This document shows, in pieces, positions 12,454 to 24,114 of a stretch of 64,000 nucleotides of DNA. The notes under the pieces are model-generated. The model did not search any database. It worked only from the letters and a program-made list of their open reading frames with translations, and was not told the origin of the DNA. Positions within the stretch are counted from its first letter, which is position 1. Each line of letters begins with the position of its first letter. Location: contig CAUYUJ010020726.1 of assembly GCA_963575745.1 (NCBI GenBank), positions 614,969 to 678,968 on the forward strand, given 5' to 3'. A program made the translations under genes and the position numbers. This DNA comes from Prorocentrum cordatum (lineage: Eukaryota > Sar > Dinophyceae > Prorocentrales > Prorocentraceae).

Positions 12454-13240
12454 GTTGAACGCCCGCGGGGAGCCGGTGGTCGTGGCGCCGAGCGGAGGCA
12501 GGCTGCGGGCGTTGTCGCTCAGGCCGCCGAGGCGGGCGCCACCGGGTGGCGTTTAAAGTCGGGCAAGGTATAGCGGCCTGGCTGAACTCGACGGGGCGAC
12601 TCTCGACCAGGCTGGACTCGGCCCGCTGGCCTCGGCAAGAAAGCTCGGCCAATCTGGATTCGGCCCTGGGCGACTTCGGCCTGGCCGAGTTCAGCTGGCC
12701 GAGTTCGGCCTGGCCGAGCTTCGCCTGGCCGAGGCTTTCGCTTGTCATGAGGCGGCGCCGACGACGATGACGACCACCGCCATGAACGGCGCCGACGACG
12801 ACCACCACCACGAACGGTACTGACGACCACGACCACCGCGAAAGGCGCCGACGACCAACACCACCGACGCTGCTCGGGCGAAGCTTTCGGCCTCTCCTGG
12901 GTCCTCTCCCGGCCCTGAGAACGGCAGCAAGCTACCAGGGATGACGTAGTTGTGCCAGAGACTCCTGGGGTCCAGGACCCGTTTACGTCAGGACGTCTGA
13001 GGGCGGCCCGCGGCGACGATCATGTTCACTCCCGTCACGACGATGGCCACGACGACCGCGGTTGCGACGACCACGACGACCACACGACAACCACGACCAC
13101 GACTACCTCGACGACGACGACGACGCCAGGCTGGCTCGAAGGGTAGACGAAGGAGTGGAGCGCGCTCGCAACGCTGGTATGGTCAGGTGGCGCGTTCCAT
13201 GCCCAATTGGTTCATCAAAACACAAAAAACAAAACTCAAG
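12454..13240. repeat. GGCCGAGTTC minisatellite and GAC/GCC triplet patches
   Basis: At 12600-12740 a degenerate 14-16-bp unit of the type CTGGCCGAGTTCGGC is repeated about nine times. At 12760-12860 and 13010-13135 there are (GAC)n/(ACC)n-type patches. 12965-13000 holds GTCCAGGACCCGTTT, the short family H motif that also occurs near 43880, 47715 and 55350. No gene is seen. Confidence 0.6.
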
Positions 13241-13600
13241 GAATGGGTCATAGAAGCTGAAGAAAATTTAATGGGGCAGGCTGAAACCTAGAACAGCAGG
13301 TCCTGCCAGGCCTGTACGTCCGGCTGCTGTCTCCTCCACTTGTGCCCCCTGGGGCCCTGCGGAGGTTGAGAGATGAGAGGGGCGTGTGGTGGGTCCTGTC
13401 CCCACGGCGCCACTCGTTGACGAAGCTTCTCGGCGCGGATGCGTCGAGCCGCCGCCTTGTTGGCCGCAGTCCTGGCCCTCTGGGAGGAGGAAAAGGGGAA
13501 ATGGATAGGGCGAACAGGCGGAGCGGACTGGACAGGGGGGGCGAAGGGACCAAGAGCCAAGATGGTGCTTGCTCTTCCGGGGAGCCGAGCAGGACATCTG

Positions 13601-13933
13601 CTACCTTCTGCTCCGCGAGATCCGGCTCACAGGGAACCTCGGGAACTGGGGGGCCTGGCTTGCACTCGTCGCTGTCCGGGGACTCGAACCGAAATTTCTT
13701 TGGATCCAGCGTCCACTTCTCGCACCTGGAGCCACGACCACACCGAGCGAAGTCTGGGGCAGGGGCGGGGGGATCGGGACACTTCTCTCCAGGGCGACAT
13801 ACAAATCCATAAACCTCTCACGGATCTGCACAATCCCGAAAACATTTTCACAAAGGCGCACCAGCAGAAACTTGCACCTCACAATCAAAGAAAGAACAGA
13901 TAATGTCAAATACCGGAGGCTAGATCCTTGCAA
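13601..13933 (-). pseudogene. Open segment at the 3' side of the LINE remains
   Basis: The minus frame reads through RLCENVFGIVQIRERFMDLY and VALERSVPIPPPLPQTSLG, a helical stretch followed by a proline-rich linker. Third-position bias is weak, as in the other LINE relics and unlike the exon islands. Possibly part of a retroelement ORF1; I do not recognise it. Confidence 0.3.
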
Positions 13934-15344
13934 AAGGCCGCTGGGGTAGGCTTTCTTAGAGGCCGTACGATAGACACCGTCAGGGAGTTGTCCGGGGAGA
14001 GGTTGGTGAGCGCCTCTGCCGTGGGAACACCTGTCCCCCCACTGGTCTCGCAGAGACGATTGGGCAAATAGGGCATACGCACAGAGAGTTTACATCGGGC
14101 ATGTTCAACAGTGGACGGGCAATCTGAATTATCTTGATGTTTGCAGTGGTCGAATTCCGTAATACGAGCGCAGGGGGTCAGCAGCAAGAGTCTGCATGGG
14201 GCCCCAACGGAAGGAGGTGGGCCCCCAGGGATCCTCAGAGCGGATGTTGGGTACTGAAGCCAAACCCCAATGCCACCCCGGAGGTTCTCAGGTGAAATCC
14301 AAGCCAAAGCGAACCCGAGCATCGAACCGCTTCTCACTTGCTCACATTGCCCCCTCAAAATCTACAGCATATCCCAAACATCTGTCATAGACCTGAGGGG
14401 GGGAGGACCGGCTTCGTGCCACCTGGCGGCAGACCAGGTTTCACAACGTGTCCCTGTCCCTGTGTTGACAACACGATGACTTCTCACGTGCTCAAACCAC
14501 TCCAACTTGGTGCTCTCTCTAGTAGTGCACCCGAGGATATATCTCAGAGCAATGTCCCCGCTGAGCACGATGAATTCAGCGTTCGCGTGGGTAAGAGACA
14601 TCCCATGTGTCACTGCACGCCCATTCTCCGCCGATGGTCACGCAAGAGGCTCAACACAACAATGTGCTGCGAGGCGTTCGCATCGGAATCTGCGCGGCCG
14701 CCCCTCCTGTGCACCCGGATAGATTGTAGACGGAAGCGGGCGCTTCCTCTCTCAGAGGCTCGGGGAGCGGGGCCCTTGGCAAACCTAGCGCGGACGTCCT
14801 CTCGCTTGTCGGTTTCAGCAGCACGGACACATTCCAGCAACACGGTTTGCGCCTCATCCGGTGGAGGTGAGAGCGAGATTCCCTTCGCAGGCGATCGAAC
14901 ACATGGAGCCCGACCAAAGGATTTGCCGGTGGAGAGTCGAAGCCCCTCCTCAGCGTTGAGTTTCCCGGCTTTGTCCCAAGAACAAAAACAACCTCCGACG
15001 TACTTGCCAATGGAGACCATCCCAGAAAGTCCTGAGCCCACAGGGAGCCCATTTTCGGGAATACTCAGATACATGCTTCCCGCTGGGGGCAACCCGACGC
15101 AGGAGTATGTATTAGCATGGAGCCCACAGGGCAGTCATGCTGTAGGGGGCTGACGACCGAAAGCGGCGATACCCCAGCTATGCAATTTTGTCTGGAGTGC
15201 CCATTGAACCAAAGCAAATCCCACGGCACATCGAGGCGAATCGAAAGCAAGATGCGATTTCAAAGCCTAGCAGTGAGCGAATCATTGGCAGCAGGCGCAG
15301 CACGATTGGCAGGCCCCCTGGACACCTATAGGCCCTGGCGTGAT

Positions 15345-15417
15345 TGAGCCGAATGCGTGAGCACGAAGGCCACGAGCCTTGTCAAAGGACGCAGAGCAGC
15401 ACATGCACTGCCAAACT
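15345..15417 (-). pseudogene. C2H2-like zinc finger of a LINE C-terminus
   Basis: The minus strand reads WQCMCCSASFDKARGLRAHA, a C-x2-C...F...L..H arrangement like the finger that closes many dinoflagellate LINE ORFs. A second Cys cluster (CQSCCACC) follows downstream. Only one of the usual His residues is obvious. The identification rests on the pattern plus its position after RT-like sequence. Confidence 0.45.
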
Positions 15418-15989
15418 TGGGCACCCTCAGCGTCGCACGGACGGCGAGGATGAGATTGGCTGCCCCACGCACGTGGGACATCTGCTGCATGCAACACTTC
15501 GCATATATCTCGTTCGGCCGCCCGCGCAGGTGAAGCTATCAGGATATATCGGGTGGGAGACTCGAGCCGAGCTCTGGCCGTGCGCTTCCACGCTGCAGGC
15601 GAATGCCTGGCCCCTTTCGCCCTTGTGCGTAGGTCTAAGTCTTGTTCTGGCAGAGGGAGTTGCTCGGGGTGCCTCAGATGCCGCTGGGGCCGTTGGAGGC
15701 CCGCGAGAACCATGTGAGCCTGAGACTCTGATCGCCCCCTGGCGGTCATCCCAGTGCCGTAAGCATTGCAAGATTGTTGACCGTTTTGCCGTATAGGCCT
15801 GCAATTGCCCGATAGCGCTTGGGCAGGCCGCCCTGCCCCCGACGTTGAGCGACAGCAAGGGCCCCCCAACCAGGGGGCCCAAGGAAACCTCAGCAGTCTC
15901 AGTGGAATTATTCGCCTAATGATTGAAAATCCGATTCCTCAAGGCCGTCCAGGCCACGTGGCAGCCGCGTTGGCGGCGCTCAAGCTCTG

Positions 15990-16800
15990 GCCCCACGATG
16001 CCCGTCACTTCGCGCATAGCCCGCAGGAGCGCATGCTGTTGCACGCGGTGAAGAATGACAATGCCCACCGACCACGCGCGTGCCTGAACGCCGCTGCATG
16101 CGTTGACGACCAGGGCGCGCTGGGGACGCCCGGCCACCCGAGCACCAGGGCCACGCATTTGGAATCGAAATGCGGACTTCCCAGGCCTAGCGTTGGTTTG
16201 AAGGCCACGTAGGTTGAGCGACTCAATGACCGAAGCAGTGATGAAAGGGGGCGTGGGTTGGGAGAACTTGAGGCTTGGCCCGCGACATTGAGGTGCGTGC
16301 CGACGAAGAGAGGACTGCCCATCGAGTAGCACCTGTGCCCTGGGGCCTCTGCCGCGCCGGCTTGATACTCTACCGGCGGAGACGCAGAGCTCGCGGCGAC
16401 TCTGAGCTGGGCCCCTCGCTCCAGCAGCCTAGTCTGTGCATGCGACATAGTCTTGGCCACAGTGAAGTCGTGCATCACGCCCCCCAACTGTCGCCCGGTC
16501 CCAAAGCCAAGGAGGGGGCGGCCGCGCTATCCTCATTTGGGCAGAAGACCACGAGTCCTCATATTTGTCCGAAAACTGACCCTCCTTCAGTCGGGAACTG
16601 CGGCCTCCTCCACGATGGGAATTCGAGGCCTCGCGAGAACTGCCAGCTCTTGGGCAGTGTCTGGGGGCAGCCCGCCAGCGCGCAGTAGCTCGACCAAGAA
16701 CTCGTCGTCGCACGCGGTGCGAAAAACGAGTCCTCGCACAGACATCTAAAAGGCCTGCGCGGCATCGATGAAAACGATGAGTACGCTATGGCCACCGGCG
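15990..16800 (-). pseudogene. Reverse transcriptase fragment (minus)
   Basis: On the minus strand, 16790-16750 reads VLIVFIDAAQAF followed by a stop. This is RT motif A (hydrophobic run, F-x-D-x2-x-A-F) with its catalytic Asp intact. The frame continues with LLRAGGLPPDTAQELAVLA, then two more stops. Around 16487-16000 another frame carries RTRLLERGAQLRVAASS-like sequence and FVGTHLNVAGQA, which resembles the block after motif D in dinoflagellate LINEs, where a 'FLG...' phrase introduces the thumb. Motif C is missing or deleted. Clearly inactive. Confidence 0.6.
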
Positions 16801-18249
16801 GTGCCGAGTTGTTAGAAAGCTAGAACGCTCGCATCTGCAGCGCAGAGGATTTGGCGCCACGACGGGTTAGCCGCGGAAGTGCCCATCACGGGAAATTTCC
16901 TAGACGGCAGCGGCCGCGCTCCCTCGGTCTATGGACCTATGCCCTTTTCCCGACCTGCGAGGATCCCATGGTCGACCGATGGGTCTCGACCTCCAATGGG
17001 CCCCAGCCCTGAACCAACTTCAGTAAACAAGTCCTTTCCACAGGATAGCTTCGTAGACACGAACAGCGGTTTCATGCGCGAGAGAAAGGGCGAACCTGCC
17101 CAAGAAAGCAGCGAATCGCATGGCAATAGCCCCAGGGGCACCATCTGGACCAGGGGCCGACGTCAAAGCTGCCGAGCAAGGATTGACGCACCCGACGTAA
17201 GGTGGGATTTTCGCGCAGTTCAATGCCGAAGCAACTGGCCCTTGCATGCATCTGCCAGGCCGGGGGGGCTAGACGGGCACCGGAGATGGTCGCGCGCGTG
17301 GGCCAGTGGAGTTGTTCCCCCCCGTGAGCGCGTCGAAGTCAGCGCTGGGCGACGTCGACGACGACGCGGAAGGGGCAAGCCGTCGACGCCGCGCGAGATC
17401 GGGAGCGGACGGGCGGGGTTGCCAGTCAAGCGAACAAGCGCCCATCGCCCAAAGTTTAGCAAACGCGCCATTGGAGTTCTTGCGCGGCCGGGCGGACGCC
17501 GCCAGACCACGTCGTTCTTCAGCGTGGCCCCGCGCATCCTCCGCAACGCTCCCATTGTGGGCAACCGCGTGAACCTCTGGCGCCGCGTCCCGAGCAGCTC
17601 CGCTGCGGCCGAAGATGCGCTGTCCAATGCCCCCACGCATGTAGAAGCTCAGAGCCCCGCGCCAAGGCGCGGCCCAGCGATGGCATTCAATCGCGCGAGG
17701 AGGTATCCATCCCAGAGGGCATCCGCGACAGCGTCCACGAAGCCTGAAGTGCACCATGTAGCCATCAGCCGGACGAGCAGAGCGCAGCAGCCTTCTTGAT
17801 GCTTGCTTCGAGTCCGCCAGTTGCCCCAGGCGAGAGCTAAGCCCAATCGGCGCGGGAGGAAGGGCCGCGAATAGTGAGGCACCCCTTCGCGCCCCGAGAG
17901 TCAGAGAGAGACCGGCGCCGAAGAAAAAAACATCCGCCCCCCAAAGAGAGGCGCCCATGCCAGTAATTAGATAGACACCGACATGTCGATGCCAGTTCGA
18001 CAAGCCGACGGAGAAGTGAGTTGCGGCATTGTGTTTTCGCCCATGCATGCATGCGAACAGAGGGGAATCCATGGCTGCCGGGGCTGCCGCCCAGGCGCAG
18101 ATATGACGACGTGGAAACGCATCTGAGAGGGGTTCATGGAGGCTGCGACGAGTAGGAGCTGAGAAATCGGTGGAGGGCGCCACTGAGAACGGTACTGAAG
18201 GGCACTCTGTTAGGCGGTTCTCGAATATTACAACTGCGTCTGACTTGCG

Positions 18250-18880
18250 AGGGTCACGCGTCGCCGCGCGTTGCCCCTGGGCCAGCAGATGCTGTCTGGC
18301 GCATGGAACGCGAAACTGCGCCGCTATAGCCTGATGACGCTGAGATAACCGAGCCAACATGCGCAACCGCTTCCCGCATAATAGCCTTGGCCCCGAAAGA
18401 GCTCGCGACGCGGTCACTGCGACGACCCCGTGCCAAAAATTCGATTTCGGAGCGACGCAGGTGCCCTGGACTCGCGGGGCGCGGGAGGGCGCCAAGGGTC
18501 TTCCAGATGCGTCGTGAACAAAACTCCCCGGCCTCACTCTGAACTTCAGGCACAACTGGCCCAGCGCGAGCAGACGTGACCAAGCCAATTGGGGCGCTCG
18601 CGCCCATGGACCCAGCGAGCACAAGCCTGGGGGACCGAAGACCCTGAGCCGAGATAATATTGTCAAGGCGCGCTGAGCAGGCGGGGGACATTCTGCGAGA
18701 TGCACGCGCCACAAGCGCGTCAACAGCAAAAGGGCCCATTGCGAATAGCCACCAGGAGAGACTTGGCATTGGCAGCTAAGTCTTTGCAGTGCTTGGCCTG
18801 GATCTTGGTGCCCGTGCGGACGTCGCGCGAGCAGGTGGTCCCGGACGAGCAACCAACAGGTCTGTTGGCCTCAGCGCCGG
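18250..18880 (-). pseudogene. AP-endonuclease (EEP) fragment of a LINE
   Basis: The minus frame around 18700-18400 contains LDNIISAQGLRSPRLVLAGS, then a short linker and VVPEVQSEAG, then SEIEFLARGRRSDR. The order (hydrophobic strand with G-D/G-S, a spacer, then an S-R-I-D-F-L-like phrase) is that of the central endonuclease/exonuclease/phosphatase fold in dinoflagellate LINEs. The expected catalytic D of the G-D-x-N/M motif is replaced by S (AGSMG). A terminal SDH motif was not found. Confidence 0.4.
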
Positions 18881-19439
18881 CATGATTAACGCGGCATGGC
18901 ACAACAATGGGAACACGAGGTCGCGGGAAGTCGGTCTGGACTGTGCCAACTAACCCAAAGTGTGGTTTGGCCAGCGAGGTGCTCAGTTGCTTCACGCGAC
19001 CCGAAGCGCGCAGGCCAGCTCTTCTGCGCGCGCGGGAGATGCGGGAGTCGCGGGGATCAAGGGGCAGAACGTTGGCGGCAGCTACCCTCGATGAATGCGA
19101 TGCGGAGCCATGCGCGCGCGCTGTAGCAGAGACGCCTCTTTTTTCGAACCTAAGCAAGCGAAAACACGCGGCGGCTCACTACGAGGCTGATTCGGAAAAG
19201 GCCGGCACGGACTCACCTGGAAGAGGTGGGCGCTGAGCTTGCGCGAGCGGTGGCTCAAAGTGAAGCCGCAGCAACGCCAGCTCCTGATGATGCTCGAGAC
19301 TCTGACGCCAAACGTTGTCGGCAATCGGGATGTCGCCTCTACCCAGGGAGACAAGCACAGCCGCAGCGTCAACAAGCTCGTTCCGAGGTTCTGAAGAATG
19401 ACCAACCACACGTTGCCAAGGCAGGCTTCTAGTAAACTA

Positions 19440-19940
19440 GCCCGGTCATATTAGCCAAACTATCCAAAGGTGAACGCTGATGAACCGGGATTTGCCCCGG
19501 ATCACCCCACGAGCAACCCGAAACACTGCCGACTTGTCACAGGAGATGGGGGCTTCTATCTCGCGAGCCAAGCTAGCGAAGGGGGGCGGGAGGAACCGCG
19601 CCATGGCATGCTGAGCATCCGAGAGCTCTGAGGCCAACAAGTACAAACACCCACGGAGCTCCTCGAAGTCGAAATGCCTTCCCTCGTAGCCTGGAACCAT
19701 CGATGGCATGCACAGCCAGGGCCCGAGAAGGCCGACCCCCTTTGCTTTCTCCAGAACCGCCCGCGTAGATGCGGAGGGCCTTCGCGCGCCCGAGCATATG
19801 CCGGGAGCGACGCTCTGTATACGCTTGAATGGTAGACGTCAGCCATTATCGCGCCCAGCACTTGTAGCAGCCGCTGAATGCACGAGGCCATGCCGCGAAT
19901 GGAGACGCCGAACACACGCAGTAGAGGCATGGGGCCTCGG
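19440..19940 (-). pseudogene. RT-tail-like fragment
   Basis: The minus frame reads FEELRGCLYLLASELSDAQH, then LAREIEAPISCDKSAVFRVA. The phrase 'L....API..KS.V' resembles the region just after the RT active site in these elements. Weak but consistent with strand and context; it is followed by decayed sequence to 19080. Confidence 0.35.
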
Positions 19941-20079
19941 GCGCAGACCCGCGCCGAATTCGAGTGAAGGCGGCGCGCAGAAGGACTGTGGACTTGGAGG
20001 GTTGACCCTGTCGCGACCTGCGTCTGGCCTTTGATGTCGAACGGCCCAGGTTAGTGAATCATTGGCGTTCCCTCTGAGA

Positions 20080-20650
20080 TCAATGGCCCCGCTGCCGGCG
20101 CTTCGCCTTCGCCAGGCAGGCGCCCCTCATGGTCTCGGGCGCGTCCAGCTCGGCATCCCGCGGCAATCGCCTCGTCGCGGCATCAGACATCTCCGCGCCA
20201 GGGCTGGCCTCGGCAATCTTGCTTGCGCGCTTGCCTTCTGGAGGGCGCCCCCCAGGAGCTGGTGGCCAGGCTTGCGCGCCGCTGCTTCCAGCTGCTTCGC
20301 GTTTGCCCAGGGGTTGCCTTCTTGGGGCCTGGCTGGCTTGATCACTCCGCCGCTGACTCTGTGCCCGGGCATGCCCGAGCAAGCTTCGGCTGGAGCTGAT
20401 GCAGCTTCATGTAGAGCCCCCGTCTGTTGCGGCGTCGGTGGTGCCGGCAGCGGCGGCGGCTCCACCTCGGGCAATGCCTCTGTTGCCCTCTCCACATTCT
20501 GCGTCTCCACGAGATGCTTGGTTGCTCTGTTGTTGTAAGCCTTCTAGTTGGTGGCGCGCTTTTTGGCGTCGAGTGAGTATTGGTGCATGGACTGCCAGAT
20601 TCCGTGCTTGATCGTCACGTCGGCCAGCTGGGCTGATCTTGCGCCAAGCG
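20080..20650 (-). pseudogene. ORF1-like decayed frame
   Basis: The minus strand from about 20650 reads ADVTIKHGIWQSMHQYSLDA, one in-frame TAG, then KAYNNRATKHLVETQNVERA, a proline-rich linker (EVEPPPLPAPPTPQQ), and NPWANAKQLEAAARKPGHQL. After a frameshift it continues with KIAEASPGAEMSDAATRRL and a basic tail to a stop near 20080. The layout (helical start, Pro linker, basic end) fits a retroelement ORF1 or a retrocopied host gene. Only one stop and one frameshift break about 190 codons, so it is younger than its neighbours. Confidence 0.4.
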
Positions 20651-21654
20651 CACCATGAGGAGCTGGAGGGAGCGCACGAAGGGAACGAGGAACGAATTTG
20701 GGCCGAGGGAGGGGGCGACGGAGGAGCTGGAGGGAGGGAGGGAGGGAGGGAAAGGGGGACGAACGAGGAGGTCTGAGTGTCGCAGCGGGAGCGACAGGGG
20801 GAAGGGAGGGGCACGGCGCGCCCCTAGGAGGTGAGGGGGATAACAGACCAGCCAGAGGCCGATAAGGAGGTTCGGGCGAGGGAGCCAACGACGGGACACT
20901 TTTCGCAACAACCGTCCCCATTCATCCAAAAACCATTATCGGTCTCACCACTTGCCGGCCTCATCATGTACCCTTCCATAATACAACCTTTCCGTGTGTC
21001 GATAGGTCAAATTGCCTGGCCTTCGGGCGTCATTACCAACATCAGGTGTTACGTATCGAGCTCACGATATGCCAAACCAGTGATATATCCATGCAAACAC
21101 AATAATATACATATATATATATATATATGCGCTACGTAAATTATTTGTATATGGTCAGTTCTCTATTTATCTCTCTATATATCATTTTTTTGTGTTGTCT
21201 CCATTTCTCTCTGTCTTGTGATATATATATATATATATATAGATATATATATATGTATATATATACACTTATCCGTTTCTGTTTGTCAAGCTAATGCCTT
21301 GATGGAGCGATCTACCGATCTTAATAGCGACCTGCATAATGTTAGTAATATCGTTGTCGTTGTCAATATCGCTTTTTATTCGTCGGGTTATTCTCACCAC
21401 TTTCATTGCCGGTATATGCACCTATGTATCAACCCGCTGCCTGTCGACATATCGATCCTGCCATCTGCCTTGTGCACCACCAGTAGTATCATCGATGTCT
21501 CTACCCACCTCCCTGTCAATAGCTCGATTGCAGTACACAGAGGCGCCGACCTCACTACCTACAATCGAGACAGCCATAAGAACACAGTGCTGTCGTCCGT
21601 TGCAGGTTGGTCAACCTATCGAGGCTCCGGAGACCCCAAACGCAGTGTTTTTTT
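20651..21654. other. Spacer: GGGA-rich run then AT-rich island
   Basis: 20690-20810 is a purine-rich (GGGA)n-like run. 21090-21260 has (AT)n and (TA)n tracts, in sharp contrast to the GC-rich surroundings. 21300-21640 is non-repetitive and moderately AT-rich; no coding segment could be supported. Confidence 0.5.
21100..21260. repeat. (AT)n tracts
   Basis: Pure AT at about 21108-21127 and (AT)n again at about 21221-21255. Confidence 0.9.
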
Positions 21655-22085
21655 TATGGCAGACGCCAGGCGGGACAACCATCGGGACAACCTTCGATGG
21701 CACCATCGGGATCGGGACAACCATCCGGACAGTCATAGGCACAACCATCAGGACAGCCATTGGGACAATCATCGGGATAATCATCGGGACAAACATCAGG
21801 ACAACCATCAGGACAACAGCCATTGGGACAACCATCGGGACAACCATGGGGACAGCCATCGGGCCAACCATCGTGACATATACCGAGAACAAGCATCGGA
21901 ACAACCATCGGGACAATCACTAGGACAGCCGTCCAGACAACCATCAGGACAATCATGCGGACATGGTTCGGGACGATCATCGGGGCAACCTTTTGGACAA
22001 CGTTTCGGACAACCATCTGGCCAACCACAGGGCAACCACGGGATAATCGCGAGGCAAGCATCGGGACCACCACGGGACAGCCGGG
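21655..22085 (+). repeat. 12-bp minisatellite GGGACAACCATC
   Basis: About 35 copies of GGGACAACCATC with point changes. As the unit is a multiple of three, all frames stay open and give tetrapeptide repeats (RDNH or IGTT on plus, DGCP or PMVV on minus). Copies are more diverged toward the right end. Confidence 0.92.
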
Positions 22086-22289
22086 GGACAACCACCGAGC
22101 CCAAATCCGCCAATTGGACGGGGGAGAAATTTGCGCTCTAATTTCGGTGGAGCAACAGCCTCACCAACAGCGCGAACACTCCTTTCGCCCGCGCGCGCAG
22201 CTTTGCTTCTCTCGCTCGGGAATAACACGAAACCGAAACCTAACTCATTTCCTTTAGGTTTCCGTTTCACGTCGATCCCCCCCCAACAT

Positions 22290-22560
22290 CCGATATACAT
22301 ACATATAGACATCGCCATATTCACATGTATATGTATATACGTATATACACCCCCACCCCACATTAGCCTCTTTCGTAGACATGTGCAGATACATGTACGC
22401 AGTATTGTATACATGTGTAGGTGTACATGCATAAGTTTGCACATGCCTGTCCTGAACCTATACGGGCACACATCCATGTACACATATATTTATATATATG
22501 TATATATATATATATATATGTATGTATGTGTATGTGTGTATGCATATGATGCGTTAGAGA
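22290..22560. repeat. TATA/TGTA-rich island
   Basis: Mixed (TA)n, (TGTA)n and (ACAT)n tracts over about 270 bp, with a C-rich interruption near 22350. Confidence 0.8.
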
Positions 22561-22793
22561 CGATACACCTCTCAATCTATAGAAATATACACTGGTTTCG
22601 CCTTCTGCCGCTGGCCCCCTATTTTCTAGTGCGGGTGGCTGCGCTGGTAGCGTCGTGGGTCCTTGTTCAGGCGGTTGTTGGATTCAAAGGATGACTGGAA
22701 GGGGGTGGGCGGGCGATGAGGCGGAGGGGGGGAGGGCTTTTTGGGGCGCTTCGGGGCGATCTTGCTGCGCATCGGAACCCTCGTGGGCCATCT

Positions 22794-22924
22794 CTTGGCA
22801 TCGCTCGGACGTGTGCATTTTTTTCTCGGCGAGGACCTTCGAGGCGCATCCTCGACCACTTGGCGAAACAACCACGCACGAAACCAACAAAAAAACAGGA
22901 AATGGACGTCCGAGCGATGGCCAG
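22794..22924. mobile_element. MITE family B, copy 1 (131 bp, 4-bp TSD)
   Basis: Left end CTTGGCATCGCTCGGACGT, right end ACGTCCGAGCGATGGCCAG. The 19-bp ends are inverted repeats with two mismatches, and the inner 14 bp match perfectly. The flanks are ATCT at 22790-22793 and ATCT at 22925-22928, a perfect 4-bp duplication. Inside are a T-rich stretch on the left and an A-rich stretch on the right, and no coding. A second copy with its own 4-bp duplication lies at 35447-35579, about 80 percent identical. Confidence 0.88.
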
Positions 22925-23209
22925 ATCTTGGACGCCTCCTGGAGTTTTCCTGGTCCGTCTCGGGCCCGTCGCTGATCCGAAAGAGTCCTGCGGCACACCG
23001 CGCCGGGCAGCGACGGGCAGCGGGAAGCCCCGAGAGATTTGAGAATTCTTCACGCTTCGCGTATCCCCACCAGCCCATCTCACAGCAGCAGCTCTCGCGA
23101 AGCATGCCGACAGTCGTGTTTTTCAGGCGTGTGTCCGCTTGGCCCCGCATATCTCCCCTGTTCCTCCTTCCTAGTACTGGTAGTAGTAGTGGCCGTAGCA
23201 CCATGCGTA

Positions 23210-23430
23210 GAAGTAGTAATAGTAGAGGTAGAAGTAGTAGTAGTGTGAGTCGTTCGGGGCCCGCGTCGTGGTGTGAGTCCTTCGGGCTCCTCGTGGTGTG
23301 AGTCGTTCGGGCGCCTCGTCCTGGTGTGAGTCGTTCGGGCCCCTCCTTGTGGTGTGAGTCGTTGGGGCTCTTCGTGGTGTGAGTCGTTCGGGCCCCTCGT
23401 CCTGGTGTGAGTCGTTCGGGCTCCTCGTGG
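23210..23430 (+). repeat. ~28-32-bp minisatellite
   Basis: About seven units of GTGTGAGTCGTTCGGG-CC-CTCGT with length variation. On the minus strand it reads as repeats of NDSHHEEP- or RTTHTRT-like peptides. Confidence 0.85.
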
Positions 23431-23660
23431 GGCCTCTTGGGGGCCTCTTGGAGCCTCTTGGGGCCTCTTGGGGGCCTCTTGGGCGCCTCTGGGGAGCTTC
23501 TTGGGGGCCTCTTGGGGCCTCTTGAGGCCTCTTGGGGGCCTCTTGGGCCTCTTGGGGGCCTCTTGGGGCCGCTTGGGGGCCTCTTGGGGGCCTCTTGGAG
23601 GCATCTTGGGAGCCTCCTGGGGGCCTCTTGGGGCCATCTTGGGGCCTCTTGCGACCTCCT
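23431..23660 (+). repeat. 12-13-bp minisatellite GGGGGCCTCTTG
   Basis: About 18 units of GGGGGCCTCTTG with 11-13-bp variants. The minus strand has long open frames of collagen-like composition (PKRPP, RGPQEAP); the repeats explain these. Related arrays continue at 24115-24605. Confidence 0.9.
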
Positions 23661-23900
23661 CAGAAGCGTAAATGAGAGTTGCCCCTCGAGAAGGACAAAA
23701 TGAGCCCAAAACCTTCGTAAAATCGATGATTTTGCTATGAAGGAAGATGAGCGCGGCCCCCTCAGGACGCCAAAATGGGGCCAACACCATAGTAAAATCA
23801 ATGATTTTGGCTTCAAAGAAGAGCAGAGGGGCCTATCTCCGTCCCCCCGTCGGGGCCAGAATCCTCGTGAGGGTCGTCGTTTTTTGGCCCTCCCAGGAGT
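23642..23900. repeat. 75-bp tandem repeat, three diverged units
   Basis: GTAAAATCGATGATTTTG at 23717 and GTAAAATCAATGATTTTG at 23792 mark a 75-bp period. A third, more diverged unit runs to about 23900. 75 is a multiple of three, so the minus frames carry a 25-residue repeat (HSKIIDFTKVLG-like). It lies between the two blocks of the 12-13-bp minisatellite. Confidence 0.75.
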
Positions 23901-24114
23901 CGAAATTGACCCCCCTGACGACTCGCCGGGCCCCCTGTTCAGGTCCAGGGGGCGGGGGTAGGGGGAGGGGTAAACCCCTCCCCGAAGGGGAAGAAGGGGG
24001 GTTGAGGACAGAGCGGGCTCTCTAAACCACTCACGCCCAAAGGGCTGGTGGGATTTTGGGGTCTTGTCACCTGAGGAACTCCTCGGGAGCGAGGGTTGAA
24101 GCTTCGAGCCTCTT

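Larger units (their letters stand above)
13560..20650 (-). mobile_element. Minus-strand LINE-type retroelement remains
   Basis: Seven kilobases in which fragments with the flavour of dinoflagellate non-LTR elements follow each other on the minus strand: an ORF1-like piece (20650-20080), an RT-tail-like piece (19940-19440), an AP-endonuclease-like piece (18880-18250), RT motif A (16790-16750), a post-RT block (16310-16270) and a C-terminal zinc finger (15417-15345). All are broken by stops and frameshifts, and frames change every few hundred bases. An RT-tail-like piece upstream of the endonuclease means at least two elements are superimposed. No target-site duplication could be located. Confidence 0.6.

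Noticed and set aside
13675-13710. tRNA-like B box (GGTTCGAGTCC on minus)
   Set aside because: No A box at the right distance and no pairing acceptor stem could be formed around it.
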